Assembly: GCA_033030425.1 (NCBI GenBank)
Contig: JAUFSD010000022.1
Span: forward strand, 1,054,001 to 1,118,000
Reading direction: 5' to 3'
Source of the DNA: Verpa conica
Lineage: Eukaryota; Ascomycota; Pezizomycetes; Pezizales; Morchellaceae
Length of the DNA stretch: 64,000 nt
A program made the position numbers and the translations under genes. Positions 20,525 to 32,551 of this stretch are shown piece after piece. The notes under the pieces are model-generated. The model was given only the letters and a program-made list of their open reading frames with translations. It had not been told where the DNA came from and ran no database searches. How positions within the stretch are numbered: position 1 is the stretch's first letter; each line of letters opens with the position of its first letter.

Positions 20525-22130
20525 GATGCTTACTTTCCTACTATGCTTTATTAAATATCCAAAGACTCCTCCTTATCTTATAGGTCAGCTTCCATCTATA
20601 TAAGCCATTTTATAGATTCCTACCCTGCACCAATGTATCCTCCTCCCTGGACTTCAAGCCATCTCCACACTAAAACATATTTCATCCCCGAGCTAGTAAG
20701 TTGGCATAGGCGGGAATAATCAGCGGCTCAAAGAGCGCCCAGCTTGGGCATCTTTATCATAGAAAGGCTGGAACTCTCAGACGTAGTTGCAACGTCTTGC
20801 ATCATGCAAGGTATTATAAACTGTCTTTCTCAGTTGCGCTCCCGGCATAGGCAGTCAGAATTTTGAATGAGTAAGCACTAGCCATAAATGCAAGTAGATG
20901 TTCCCGCATAAGAGATAACAGGCTAACGAGTTCTCTAGTGTCTAGCGCGTACAGCCCAAGACTGATAATCTAGTTGTAGGCTTGTTTTGTGAAGAAGCTG
21001 CATAAACAAATGTTCCTAGAAAGCGCAACCATATCAGAAGCTAGGTTTGTGAAATTCATCCTCCTAGTACTGAGTGTATCGATATAGAAATATAGCTATA
21101 GCTATTGGTGAGTGCGTAATTAGAGAGAATAATTTCGAACTCGAGATGAGAGCCGACTAGAGGGGAATTCAAAGACTTAAAAACGTACTATTTGATATAG
21201 GCTTGCGACCTCCGTTCGCAGCGATTACGGAGAAGTGGATTTCATCTTTCGGTAGTTGATACAGCACCCCAAAATAGTCCATGTTCCGTTATCCTGGTGA
21301 ATTCACTGAGGTCATTACGTAGGTTTCCGAACGACATAATTTGCTCAAAACTATTTTAAGCAAGGTTTGCGAAATTTCTATGCTCGGTCTCTCTAGACTT
21401 TGTATTTGTTTGTCTTTCGGATTTTTGTAGCGTTCTTGAGAAAATATCTAGTTAGTCCTATTAAGTGGTTCTCACTACCTAGTCGGAACTCACTTTTCCA
21501 CTAATATTACCCGATTCCGCCGTGTGGGAGGGAACCGGGATTTTGAGAGAAGCAGAAAATACGTTGCTGGTTTTGTAGTAGTATTTAAGAGAGAGGTATC
21601 TGATTGATTCGAGACTGGTAAGAGGTTAGAGGGACTAGAATGGAAACCCATAAATACGAAATGGATGAGCAACTAGTGGGGAGAAGCATAATGAGAGGTA
21701 GAGATAAACTAGCCAGATAGATGCGATGATGTGGGAGAAGAGGCTTCTGGAGATTAATGGACGACGGCGTCATGACCCGCTAATAGAGTAACCCTATACC
21801 CGCAGGCTAGCAGCGCCAAGGATATATTCACCGGCCGAGTGATAGTGAGTGCGTCGCTACACCGTAACCCCTGTCCCTGTCTCGGTTAGCAACCCTGCTT
21901 ATACGCACTCTTGGCATCCCTAGCAACCAACAGCTTCACCTCAGCCCGCTAGCTACTTGACCCCCCCCAACTATTGGAAACCTGTCAAGAGCATTGGTAG
22001 ACATCTCAGCCACTCCAATAATCATCTCAAAAGCTACCTATCGTATCGTTACAGGTGCACCTGGCATCTCTCACCCTTCTATAATTTACCCACTAGTACC
22101 CCTCCCCGGATAAGCTTATAACCCACAGCC
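20525..22130. other. Intergenic, no gene recognised
   Basis: AT-rich left part. The right end (about 22080-22130) is the leader of the next gene. Overlapping minus-strand frames at 21490-21773 lack any motif. Confidence 0.4.
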
Positions 22131-24645
22131 ATGTTTCTCACAACGTCCAAACGTAATGTCCGGGGCGCACTAAACCATCCTGCCTCGCTCCAGTCTAAGC
22201 GTGGATTCTTCTTCTTCCCCTTCTGCTATCGCTACCGCCGTCATGACTCATCTCGGGCGTTAATGCCGTCGTGGAGATGGGGCAAGAATAAGATGAAGAT
22301 GAGTCCCGAAGAGCTAATATTCATGTTGAAAAGCAACTCTGGAACCTCGTGGGGGAGGAGATGGGAGTATGAATCGAATAATGGAGTGGTCAAAGAAAGC
22401 ACTAGTGACTTTGTACCCGGCAAGGGATGGATAAATACACAGGAGGCAATGAAGTACTCGAGTGTCGAGGAGGTGTGTTGTGCTTTCTTTCTTTCTTTCA
22501 AAGTAGTGGTTATTGATTACTGATTATGTGTAGACTGATATTGATTTGATAACGCTCCGGCGTAAACCGCGGCATATTACTATTGAGACGAACGAGATGG
22601 AGGCTCAAAGGCGGCGGGAGGAGGAGATTGAAGAGATTTGTGAGCTTCTTGGGTCTGAGAATCCAAGTTCTCCTGGTAATTATCTAGATCGGAGTGATGC
22701 CAGTATCGTACAGAAGGGTAAGAAGGCTTCTGCGTCAAAAAACTCCTCGAGTAAAACTACTGCTCCTCCGAAAGCGGTAGAGACGAAGCAGGAGGCCTCT
22801 AGTGCTGGGTCTACGCCGCCAGAAGACCCGGGAAAGAAAGAGCCGAAAGTAGTCTCTAACAAAGGTATGTTCCTTATCTTATCAGAGTCGAAATTCTCTA
22901 GAAAGTGCACTATGGATAATACCCAATTTACAAGCCCCCCTCTATTACCTCCCATTATCACCGAAGAGCTTTAATTGACTAACCGCATCATAGGCAAGGC
23001 CTCAAAACCGGAAACGAAGGCCTCCAAAGCTAAAACAACTGATACTCTCGAGACAACCAATATCCAGACAGATAACCTGCCCAAGAGTCCCGAGGAAACT
23101 CTCGATGCACCACGGAAGGCACGAATTCCTACTTCTACGAGTGATGAGCCTGTAAAGTTCGACGAAGAAGCCCAAGATCTGCCGAGCCAAACAAAGACAT
23201 CCAGTACGAACGTACGTGTCGCTTCTAAAGCTAAGCCCGCTGATTCCGCAAAAGAGCCGAAGAAAAGTATACCTTTACAAGCCACAGCAGAGCCACTTGA
23301 GAATGCTGTAGCCCCTAAAGCCACTAGTAGCAAAACCTCAGACATAGAGAAGGCCCAAGAAGAAACTTCTCTAGCAGCGCCTAAATCAAGTGAGCAGCGT
23401 ACTGTTGCGAAACAGTCAGTAAGCAAACCGCCACCCCAGCGGACAAAACTCTCCGGAGATCGGGCACCTGGACAGGCAGAAGAGAATTTTTTTAAATCTC
23501 ACAGACTCAACATAGGCAGCACGGTAAAAGAAGAGCTAGACCCACGGGATGCGGATATTGATCTACTTGTCCCTAGCGATGTACGGATAGCTGCTGGGGC
23601 GCCCGGGAAGACTATCATTAAGCCCGAGAGCGAAGCCGAAAAGGAGGAACGTCGGAGGATGATGGCTGCTGAATTTGATGCTTCAAAGGGACGGGACGAT
23701 ATCTCCGAGGTTCCAGAGAGCCCAGAGTCAGTCAGGGATAGGATGCGTTTGAAGGCTGCTAGTTTGGGATTGCATCCTCAAGATGCTGCCAATAATCTTA
23801 AGCAAAGTGCCACCGAACCCGATACCAGTAAAGCTTCGGTAGCCCCAACGCACGAAAAATCCGAGAAGGAGCCTACCCTCGAAGAAACCCACGAGAGAGA
23901 CTACGAGTGGTCCGGCACCGAAGACGTTTCTGCCGAAGATGTTCTTAAACAACCAGCTCCTACTAAACCCGTAATACAAACCCCGCCAGTCATCGTAGCG
24001 CAAACAACCCCCGAAGTTAAATCCCCCCCTGCAGCCAGACCCCCACCACCACCTACTCCCCCACAGAACTACTATGTCCTCGTCCGTAGTCCAGATTCAG
24101 GGTCAATGCACTTTGCCAGTCTCCCCAGCACACTCATTAGCGACACAACGAGAAACAACACCGCCTTCGACGCACTACGGAAACTAAACTCCCCCGATAG
24201 CTTCCTACCATTATGGAGGATACTCCAGAAAGGAGGCTTCACGGTTGTCGGCGGAGAGAAGGACTGCCTGATTGTCAAAGTCGACGCAGAAGGCTCAAGG
24301 GCAAAACAGATATCCGTATTGAAGGAAATCAAGCTAAAGCTCTCACCAGCCGAAACAGTAGCCAGGGAGAGCTGGGAGAAGATCAGGGCGGGTAGAGCTC
24401 CGGAGGCTCCTGTCAGGGAGGTATTACAGGGGGAGACTAAAACCGTGCCGCATGTTGTGGTGCCTCAAGTACCTACAGCTGAAACGAGCCAGAAGGTTGA
24501 ACAGGTCGTAGTAGAGGAACAAGCACCGAGTGTGGAAAAAGCTAAGGTAAAGAAGAGTAGGCCGTTCAGAAGAATATTTTGGACAGCTGTGTGGGTGGCT
24601 GCTTGTTCGGGGGCGGCAACTGTTGGGTTGGAGTCATACCTTTGA
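22131..24645 (+). CDS. Large disordered protein with presequence-like N-terminus and C-terminal TM
   Basis: Exons are 22131-22472, 22534-22864 and 22994-24645, giving 774 residues; the introns join in phase 0 (SVEE-TDIDL) and phase 1 (SNKGKASK). The N-terminus MFLTTSKRNVRGALNHPAS is basic and lacks acids, like a mitochondrial presequence. KYSSVEETDIDLITLRRKPR follows, then a long Ser/Thr/Lys/Glu/Pro-rich region (about residues 150-580) that should be disordered. A compact domain at about 590-690 contains YYVLVRSPDSGSMHFASLP, AFDALRKLNSPDSFLPLWR and GGFTVVGGEKDCLIV. A basic patch (KKSRPFRR) then leads into a single C-terminal hydrophobic segment (IFWTAVWVAACSGAATVGL). This layout resembles fungal 'serine-threonine rich' proteins; function unknown. 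Mitochondrial membrane location is inferred. Confidence 0.8.
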
Positions 24646-26300
24646 TTTTCTTTCAAGTATTATTATCCCCCCTTTATTGAGGTTGTATGTTATGGGTGTT
24701 TTCATAATTTTTCTTTGTTTTATATCTGGTGGTGGGTTCGTGTTGTATGATCTTTATTGATTTTGTTTATTTATGGGTTTGATGGTTTTTTATGCTCTCT
24801 GCTCTTGTATTTATTTCTATGTTTCTCTGCTCAGTGATTTGTGGATAAGCAATAAAGTTGGTCACTCCTTTAGAAGGTTCTGAACAGTTGGTGCTGGTGC
24901 TGGTACTGGTGCTGATATGGGTGTATAGTGTCGTGTTTTAGGGGTTGGAGTGGAGTCCTCTAGGGATTGTAGCCTTGCTGTTGGGTTTCCTGGGCTATAG
25001 TAGAGTACTTGGGGCGAAATTAACTACTATACCCGGATTTCAAGTTGGACCAAACACCACAATTAGATGAGAAGTATTACCCCAAAAACTCAATAAAGAC
25101 ATATCTATAAGCCTTGGAACGAAACCTCTGCTCTGCCCTGGCCAGAAATTAATACCTTGATATTACACTAGAGATGTATATAGAAAAATTATGAATATTA
25201 AGGCTCTATGAACATTACATTCGATCTAGGGTAATTAATTCCACCGCAAGTAGTTGTATATATTCGTCCCCCTACGAGGGCTTTGGTTATATTATCACTT
25301 GGAAAGAGCTAGACGGAAGAACTCTTGGGTATGATTATTTTGCGTTTTTAATGCGTGTTGTGCTGGAGAGGTATAGTGCCAGCACAAATAGGTTTTAGGT
25401 CTATGATGTAGGAGCATATATGTTCTGGCCCTGAATAGGTTACCAGTTAGAGGGATAACAGTCTCCCCCATATAGGTAATTCATGGCTCAATTAATACAA
25501 GCATGTCCTAAATGAATTAAACTAGTAGTCAGAGATATATTAACCTGTCTTGGGACTTTTTTTACTTTTATACTACGTATTGTTATCTCTGGGGATGTTT
25601 ATATGGTGAGCACTTTTTTTGGTAGTAGTGATATACTTGGGTAAAATAGCAGTGTATCTGTTCAGGGCATGTAGTGTGTCCTGCCAATGGGTAGTCAATT
25701 GGGGGGATATCTCTCCAACAAGCCGGCCAATTCAGAGGGCGTCTCCTGTCCCCGGACGGGCCAGAACACATATATAGAATTCATGGGGACACTCGCTGGA
25801 GCAAGTACCCCCCTAAGCCTATAGCCTACTCTGGTCTTCTCTATTCTACCACAATGCGCTAGTAGGTATACTTGAGTGATATCTTATGAATCTCGGGCTT
25901 GGAATCTTTTTCTTTCTTCTCATTAATCGCTTGGAATCTTCTACATGCAGAGAGACAATGGAGAAGAAAGGGATTGGGGATGGGGAGACCTATGGAAAGA
26001 CATGCGAGAAGGCAGCGAGCAAGGAGGCGAAGGAGACGAGAGATAGAGTCTGAGTGCTGTTTGTCAAGTTGTGTTCATTTTTGTTCATTTTTATCTTCAG
26101 TCATATTTTTGCTTTTGCTTTTGCTTTTTGTTTGTGCTTTGTTAGCTAGTGCGTAGTGCGAGTACCTTAGCCTTAGGGCCCCATGTACTTATGATTCATT
26201 CATTCATTTGGGCGCTCCAATATTCAAAATAGATAATGACAGACGATACCCAAGTTCCTACAACTGCTTTACAGTAGAATCCCCCCCAATAGTATTATAA
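24646..26300. other. Intergenic between two 3' ends; short microsatellites
   Basis: Contains a GGTGCT-type microsatellite at about 24889-24916 and TTTTGC x3 at about 26105-26130. No gene recognised; the arginine-rich 85-codon frame at 25899 lacks an ATG and any motif. Confidence 0.45.
26179..26208. repeat. 3'-flank motif shared with 32449-32481 (copy 1)
   Basis: Begins CCCCATGTACTTAT and runs into ATTCATT repeats. It lies about 95-120 bp past the stop codon of the Hsp70-like gene. The same start and a similar ATT-rich run occur past the stop of the DUF4430-like gene. Confidence 0.7.
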
Positions 26301-28821
26301 CTATTGCTGAACGTGTTTCACTCGCCCAACCTCTTTCTCAACCCCCTCAAACTCTTCATAAAAAGTAATCATAGCCGCGGACGTCAATTTCATCACTAAC
26401 CTATAACGAGCCACATAATAAGGTACCATCTGGGCCCCAATCGTTCTAGTATACGCCCTCATTGGTAGTGTTGTAACAAGCGGGGCTGCCTTTTTCAAGA
26501 CTAGGGATACGTAAGCATGTCTCTCTCGTATAGTCATAATTAGAATTAATTGTTTTAAAAAAACTTACTATCTTTTTCGATACCCTCCATCATATACTCA
26601 GGAGCCCCATCCGCCTCGCACTCCATGATATCTCCATTACTAATGCTTTGCAAATCGTTCAAAGAGCCTATCTTCCGGAAGAAGGCTATCGATTTAGGTT
26701 TGTCCTCTTCGATTGGGTCGCCCTTGGCTCTAAAGTTAGTCGGGAGGTTCGTTCCAGGCGATTTTATGTGTATGTATTTCGTACCTTCTTGATGTACCAC
26801 GTCATCCAGTCAGTGCAGTATGGGAGCCCGTCGTATGGGCAATACCTAAGGCTATTTTCCGGGTGTTTACTAGGGATGAATGGGGTACTACTGGGTATGC
26901 CGTAATGTTTCCGAGCCTTACGGCTTGAGATCCGGACTCCGAGCGCAGCACCGCGCGCAATGGCACTCCAGCTGATGGTTGTTAGCTCTGAGAGTACTGG
27001 GAGGTAGGGAGTGGGTATTTTTACGCGTTGGCGGGTCGGAGGAGTCTAAGTGCCTTGTGCTTACTCCTTTTACTCTTGACTAGTTCGTCTTTAAGCCGCT
27101 TGTAAAGGTATTCAGAAGCGCCGAAGCCGCCAACGAGAAGAACAGCCTAGTTCTATGTTAGCCATGCCTTTGCTGAGAGCGTAGAGCTAGGTGGGGGGGT
27201 TGTACTGTAAGGTGTAGGGATTGTTGATTCACTGTATTGACCTGGTCCTGAACAAGTGGGATAATCTGATCTATGACGGGGTCGAAGAAACTCTTGATGT
27301 CCTCCCTAGTCAAGATAAACTCCCCATCTTCTATACCGGCCTCAGGGTCATCTGGTAGTCCGTGGGTAGGACACTGGGTAAATTCATCGTCTTCAGGATG
27401 ATCTTTGAATGCTCGTTTTATTTCCTCGAACTCTTTCGTGATCTTGTTACGTTGGTTGTTTTTAATGTCGTCGTATCTGTTTGGGAGGGGGGGAGTTAGT
27501 CTTATAATTGTACAGTTTCTGATACTGCTTACCCCTCTACTCCGATGCGTGTTCGAACCCAGTTATCGAATCTTTCGTTAACGAAGGTGGACCCGCATAG
27601 TCCTCCTTTACCCGTGGCGCATTCTCTCAGTGTAAGTGGTTTGATGTTCTCGATCTCGTATGAGATAAGGTCCTAGATATATTAGAGCAGGTAAATATAA
27701 ATAACGAAGATAGTGTTTATTTCTACTTGAGAAACAGATTGAATTTTTAAAGGGAGGATTCTCATGTGGAATAACTTACAACAGTGCCACCACCACAATC
27801 AACAATAACAAATGCATCGTGTTTCTGATATACTATGTTAGTGTAGATCGTAGCTAGCCAGAGGATTTGTTAAATCTGACCTTGAAGTCATGAGGATTGA
27901 TATCTTTCAGAAGCGTCCACGCTGCTGCAGCTTCTGGTTCGGATATGAGTTGGATTGGGTTCTTCTCACTACCAAACCCAGCAAGCTCCGCTGCCTGAAG
28001 AGTCAAGGTTTTCGCAAGATCGCTCCATATCTTCGGCAGGTGTCAGCAATCCCAACTCGGGATATAGAATTCGATAAATAAGAAAGGAAAAAGGACTTAC
28101 TGCTGGAACTGATAGAATATAATCGACAGGTGTTGTATTCAGAAACGCCTTCCCATAAGCTCGCTCTATACGCATTTCTGTGTGTTTTCTCAAACAGCGT
28201 AGATAGTCTGCAACAACGCCCTCAGGCTTCTTGGAATACTTCCTCATCAACTCTATTGATCTGATAACCGTGAGAGACTGGGTAATTTCGTATTTATTCG
28301 GGTCGAGGAGAAGTTTAAACCAGACAATCTTTTCATCCTCGGGTCTTATCTCGAATCCCCATCTATGAACTCTTCCTGTCTCCGTGTAGGATATTTCGGT
28401 TGGCACTTTGTCGGAGGTGCGGCCATTCTAAGTAAGTTGTTAGTAGGGTGCTACCACAAACCATCTACAGCAATGTAGTCTGGCATTAGTTTCCCCAAAG
28501 GATTTTGACGCTTTTCAACCCCTTGTGGTGGTTTAGTTGCTTAGAAATCTTACCCCAGGCCACTCTCTGATAATCTCAACATCGTTCTTGTTCCCAGTGT
28601 AAGTCTAGCCAAAGGATTAGCAGAGATTATTAGTTTATGGGATTGCTTCTTGAGTAACCCACCCAAGAAACTCCTGAATATGTAGTCCCAAAGTCTATCC
28701 CCACTTTCAACCGATGCTGACTAGCCTTGTTTAGGGATTTTCCCCCATTATTCTGTGTGTTCAAGACTTTAGAGGGCTGGCTACCCCCACCGCCAATTCT
28801 AAGACGTTGCATATCCTCCAT
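26301..28821 (-). CDS. Hsp70-like actin-ATPase-fold protein (HSPA12 type), 11 exons
   Basis: Eleven exons on the minus strand: 28663-28821, 28554-28604, 28101-28427, 27881-28030, 27780-27824, 27533-27672, 27242-27476, 27025-27146, 26785-26971, 26569-26722 and 26301-26524. All phases agree, giving 597 residues with no internal stop. Conserved parts in order are VGIDFGTTYSGVSW (phosphate-1 loop, residues 40-53), NDVEIIREWPG, TSDKVPTEISY, AYGKAFLNTTPVDYILSVPA with IWSDLAKTLTLQAAELAGF, LISEPEAAAAWTL, FVIVDCGGGTV (phosphate-2), LKPLTLRECATGKGGLCGST-type segment, AVLLVGGFGASEYLYKRLK (adenosine motif), LLRPANAWSAIARGAAL and HYGIPSSTPF. The family is large in fungi, lacks the usual Hsp70 substrate domain and has no settled role. 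Unspliced reading would end after each short exon, so this gene looks broken only if introns are ignored. Confidence 0.9.
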
Positions 28822-29720
28822 ATCGTATTTTATTTTGCGGGGGGAAAAAAACTCTGAAGCTTAGGCTACCCAGAAATGAGAAGCAATGGCAGATGATACT
28901 GGTAGCGTTAAAGACAAGCTCAAGGGCTGCGGAACTGGTTGAGTTTTTGTATTCCAGCGCATAATACCGGATAACTAAACGCTAAAACCGAGCGTTTATG
29001 GGATTTTGACGCATGACATGATACCAGTACGATCTAATTGGCTAGCAGATGGATGCCTTAATCCTACATGTAGGTTTAAGGCGTCCAACTCAAGCTTATC
29101 GGGATCCGACCCTTGCCAGAAAATATGTATTACGCCCTTTTCGAGGACAGTACTTTGTCAATCAGACAGGCCTGTCATACCCCACACCGACAATCTGTTG
29201 AAGAGGTTACGAATTCAGGACACGAGATGTTTAAAAAAGGTACTCTATTGGTATACCTGATTTTATAGCCTAGAGTGGAGACGCTTGCAGATTTGGGGTA
29301 TCTAGCCCCGGACTTTCTATTACCCAGATCAATCAACTAAGCCTATGTGAATTAACGTACGTATCAAGAAGTGCACAATCTCCAGAGTACAAATAACAAC
29401 GCTATGATGTATTCATGACAATTGAAGCAAAAAGCAACTGAAATATATTTTGCCGGTAACGATTTTGGTTACCCCCGCGCTAGACACGCATATTGATTCG
29501 TTGAATAGATATCGTTTGTAGGTTCTCTGGGTGCGCGGGTGAGCTGTTTCAGGCGAACAACCCCCCCTATCACACATATCATTAAGTCAGCCCATCACCC
29601 TCTTACCACATTATATTACTTCTAGCCGATCATACATACTCCGCTTCTTGACGACAAACAAAGGAGTGGACCAACGATTTATGATCTCATGAGCTTCTAC
29701 AAATTCCTAAACTTCTTCAT
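28822..29720. other. Intergenic between divergent genes
   Basis: No repeats or gene recognised. The missing first exon of the gene that follows may lie here. Confidence 0.4.
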
Positions 29721-31025
29721 GTGGCCGATTACAGGCCGAATGAACGATTCCAAGGATTCCAAGGGGATTCCCCTCCAGAATCGGCGAAGTTCGTGTACCC
29801 GGTAGACAGAAGGGCAAGCCGCAGAAATGCTAATAAAAACACCGAGAAAAAGGTCGCCGCGGCAGCCGCGCGGGCACTAGTTCCCCGAGTATTCGACGAC
29901 GAGGTCACACACGCGCGGTAAGATGTCTCTCTAGCAGATCTCCCGCACCTACCTGACTGGAAGGATAGGACAGTGGAGGTGTCATTATCGACAAGCGAGA
30001 TGGCAAAATCCGACTTCTCGAGAGCGAGCTGGAGAAGGTGAAACGAAGCGCCGAAGGCTACCGTAACGACTTCAACGTGTGTCGACAACAGCATGACGAG
30101 TTGAAAAGAGACTTTGATGCAGCACGAGAGACAATACAAGCGCAGGCACTTGATATCACAGAGCTGACACAATCTATTGCGAACTCTGTCCATGGCGCCT
30201 CTACAACTACTCGAGATGATGACTATTTTGAGTCTGAGTTTGCTGCGCTAGCTGCGGCAATTCATCAATGGGCTTTCCGATGCTTTCGCGGGAAACTATC
30301 CGATTTGAAACACCAAGATCTCCCGGAAACAGTGCAAGACTCTCTGAAGGATACCGTTTTTAGTGCATCACCGGATTCTAAAGTGACTGTTAAAGAAATC
30401 GAAGCAGCGGTTGCTGAGGTGATACGTCGTTATATTTTCAGTCCTAGAATTGTCCTTGCGACACGAAAGGTACCGTACGACGAGCAATTTGGCTCCCTTT
30501 TCAATATTCTTGGACGGAGCGGTAAGTAATCTATAACCACCAAAACCCCAGATAACTTATAAGTGATAACCAGATCTTGAAAAGCGGAAGTGGCACTCTC
30601 AAACGATTGATATGATCTTCGAGAACGGGGAACAAGCTGATCATTTCAACGACAATATTAACGACATAGAGAACGATCTCCAAAACTACCTCGATATCCT
30701 ACAAGGAGCAGGCAATGAGGAACAGCGTCGCAGGACATTACGAGCCATTATCGAGCAGGCTGCTAAACTTCAGCTAGAAATCTTCCGGCAAATATCACTC
30801 TTCAAAATAGATCGCATTGAGGCAGGAGCGCCCTTCAATCCCCTGATTATGGAAGACAGATCGGGCATAGTAGACAAAAGTGAAGAAGGGAAGGGCAATT
30901 TTATCGTCCAGATGGTGCTTTTTCCACCCGTGTTGCGGTGGGGATTCGATGAGGACGGCAATTTCTCGAAAGATCCGGTTGTTGTACGTAAAGGGGTAGT
31001 GTTTGCTATGAACTCGGAGAGCTAG
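29721..31025 (+). CDS. Coiled-coil protein of unknown function (5' end unresolved)
   Basis: Exons are 29721-29917, 29974-30521 and 30574-31025. Intron 1 (29918-29973) uses donor GTAAGA and acceptor GGACAG in phase 2 (HAR-GGVIIDK); intron 2 uses GTAAGT and ACCAG in phase 1. The product is about 398 residues. A basic, alanine-rich head (RRASRRNANKNTEKKVAAAA) is followed by a coiled coil (IRLLESELEKVKRSAEGYRN, QHDELKRDFDAARETI). Then comes a helical part with IHQWAFRCFRGKLSDL and VIRRYIFSPRIVLA, and a second helical part (IIEQAAKLQLEIFRQISLFK). No signal or TM. The family is not recognised. The reading frame has no ATG before the stop at 29682; the nearby ATG at 29720 is one base out of frame. 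Either an upstream exon exists or a frameshift has hit the 5' end. Confidence 0.65.
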
Positions 31026-32551
31026 AGCGTCGAAAACTTGTAATAGTTGGCATATTATTTAGTTGAGAACGAGGTAGCTACACATGTGGGGAGAATATTT
31101 GTCAGCGCCATATAATCGATATAACAAAGACATTAAGCATTGAAAACTCCAATGCGGGACCTTACATGCGAACTAGGGGATCGATGATTGTTTTTCAAGC
31201 CGCTGTATCTAAAAAGAAAGCCTTTAGAGTTCCTAATTAGTATATCTCTACCAATAGTCGAACCTGGATTTTGCGAACTAAGATGCAGCACTGTAGGCTG
31301 CTTGGTGTTCTCCTAGGATATCGATGGAACATAGATATATCTGAAAAGAGGATGAACCTATGATATTGTCGATTCTAAAAGAGAGGATAGTCCACATGTG
31401 GTGGTCTAAGTCGTTCTTGGAAAACAGGTGGCATCATGGCTAGTACCACTTAGCCTTACATACTAGCGTATGCCACAGCACCTAGACTGTTGGGTCAAAT
31501 TTACTGCCGGTATTATTGACTGTTAATACCTCCTCATAGATAACATTGTAAGGGCGAGTCTAATTACATAGAAACAAAATTAAGCGTACCATGATGTGAC
31601 CCTCATTACGACCCCCGAGTCTAAAATACAACCTATTTATAGGTTGGCGGTATGAAAGTATCAATACATTCTTTCGCTAGTTCGATTTCCATGTTCTTAT
31701 CCACTACGGCTATGGAATTATGCTCATCTAAACCAGTCCCTGGGGGTAATAATTGCTACATGAATCTGCAGTTATTCCTGTCTCGCTACGGTGACCCAAT
31801 CTAGGAAGAGTGATAATTAGAGTCCCACAAGTCCCGGCAACCTGCTCAATGCAAGACGGAAGCTTCTAGATCACACCAATACAAACTCTCCCGGCGTACG
31901 GAACCGCCCTTTTTGCACTTTTGCTACGTAGGAAATCATGCATTGTCAATATAGGTTACTACTAGAGTGCAAGAGCTATCCCGGAGCAGCGCCACCCAGT
32001 CTCAGAAAACGATAACACAAGAAACGCATGGGAGTTATGTCGTATAGTTTGAGCCCATAACTTGGTACAACACTTATGGGTTCGGTAGATCTATAGCTTA
32101 CAGAGGGTCAAACTCGAGGGGTGTAAATGCAACACAGGGCTTGACAAGCCATATCAGAAGTACATAAGAGTCATATCAGGTAATTATAATGTCTTATAGG
32201 GCAAAGAATAGTGATCCAAGCCCAACCCAGAAATATCATACTATTCACAGATATGGGCTCCAACGAGGCCCTTAGGTGATAGTTTAGAACTGCATACCAG
32301 ATTTTGTACCCAGAAACAATAAAATCACTTGATATAAATAAAATAAAAAAAGAGCTCCAACCGAGCCCGCCATAGAGATAATTTAAGTATGTGTAATGCC
32401 CTAGTACTTACAAGAGCAAATAAAGCTATATATCTACCAAACATCTCACCCCATGTACTTATAATTAATTAATTCATTCATACCAAATATCTCACATGAC
32501 TAAGTCGAGTGATGGATCATGATGAGACCTCCGTAGCAGGAATGATCACAT
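31026..32551. other. Intergenic between convergent genes
   Basis: No gene recognised. The right end contains the second copy of the shared 3'-flank motif (32449-32481). Confidence 0.45.
32449..32481. repeat. 3'-flank motif shared with 26179-26208 (copy 2)
   Basis: Begins CCCCATGTACTTAT and continues with ATTAATT/ATTCATT runs, 71-103 bp past the stop codon of the secreted protein gene, at a distance and orientation similar to copy 1. Confidence 0.7.

Noticed and set aside
28621..28662. Read-through WVGYSRSNPIN after the Hsp70 phosphate-1 loop
   Set aside because: Splicing at the GTGGGT donor to TYTGNKNDVEIIREWPG restores the conserved sequence; the read-through stops at once.
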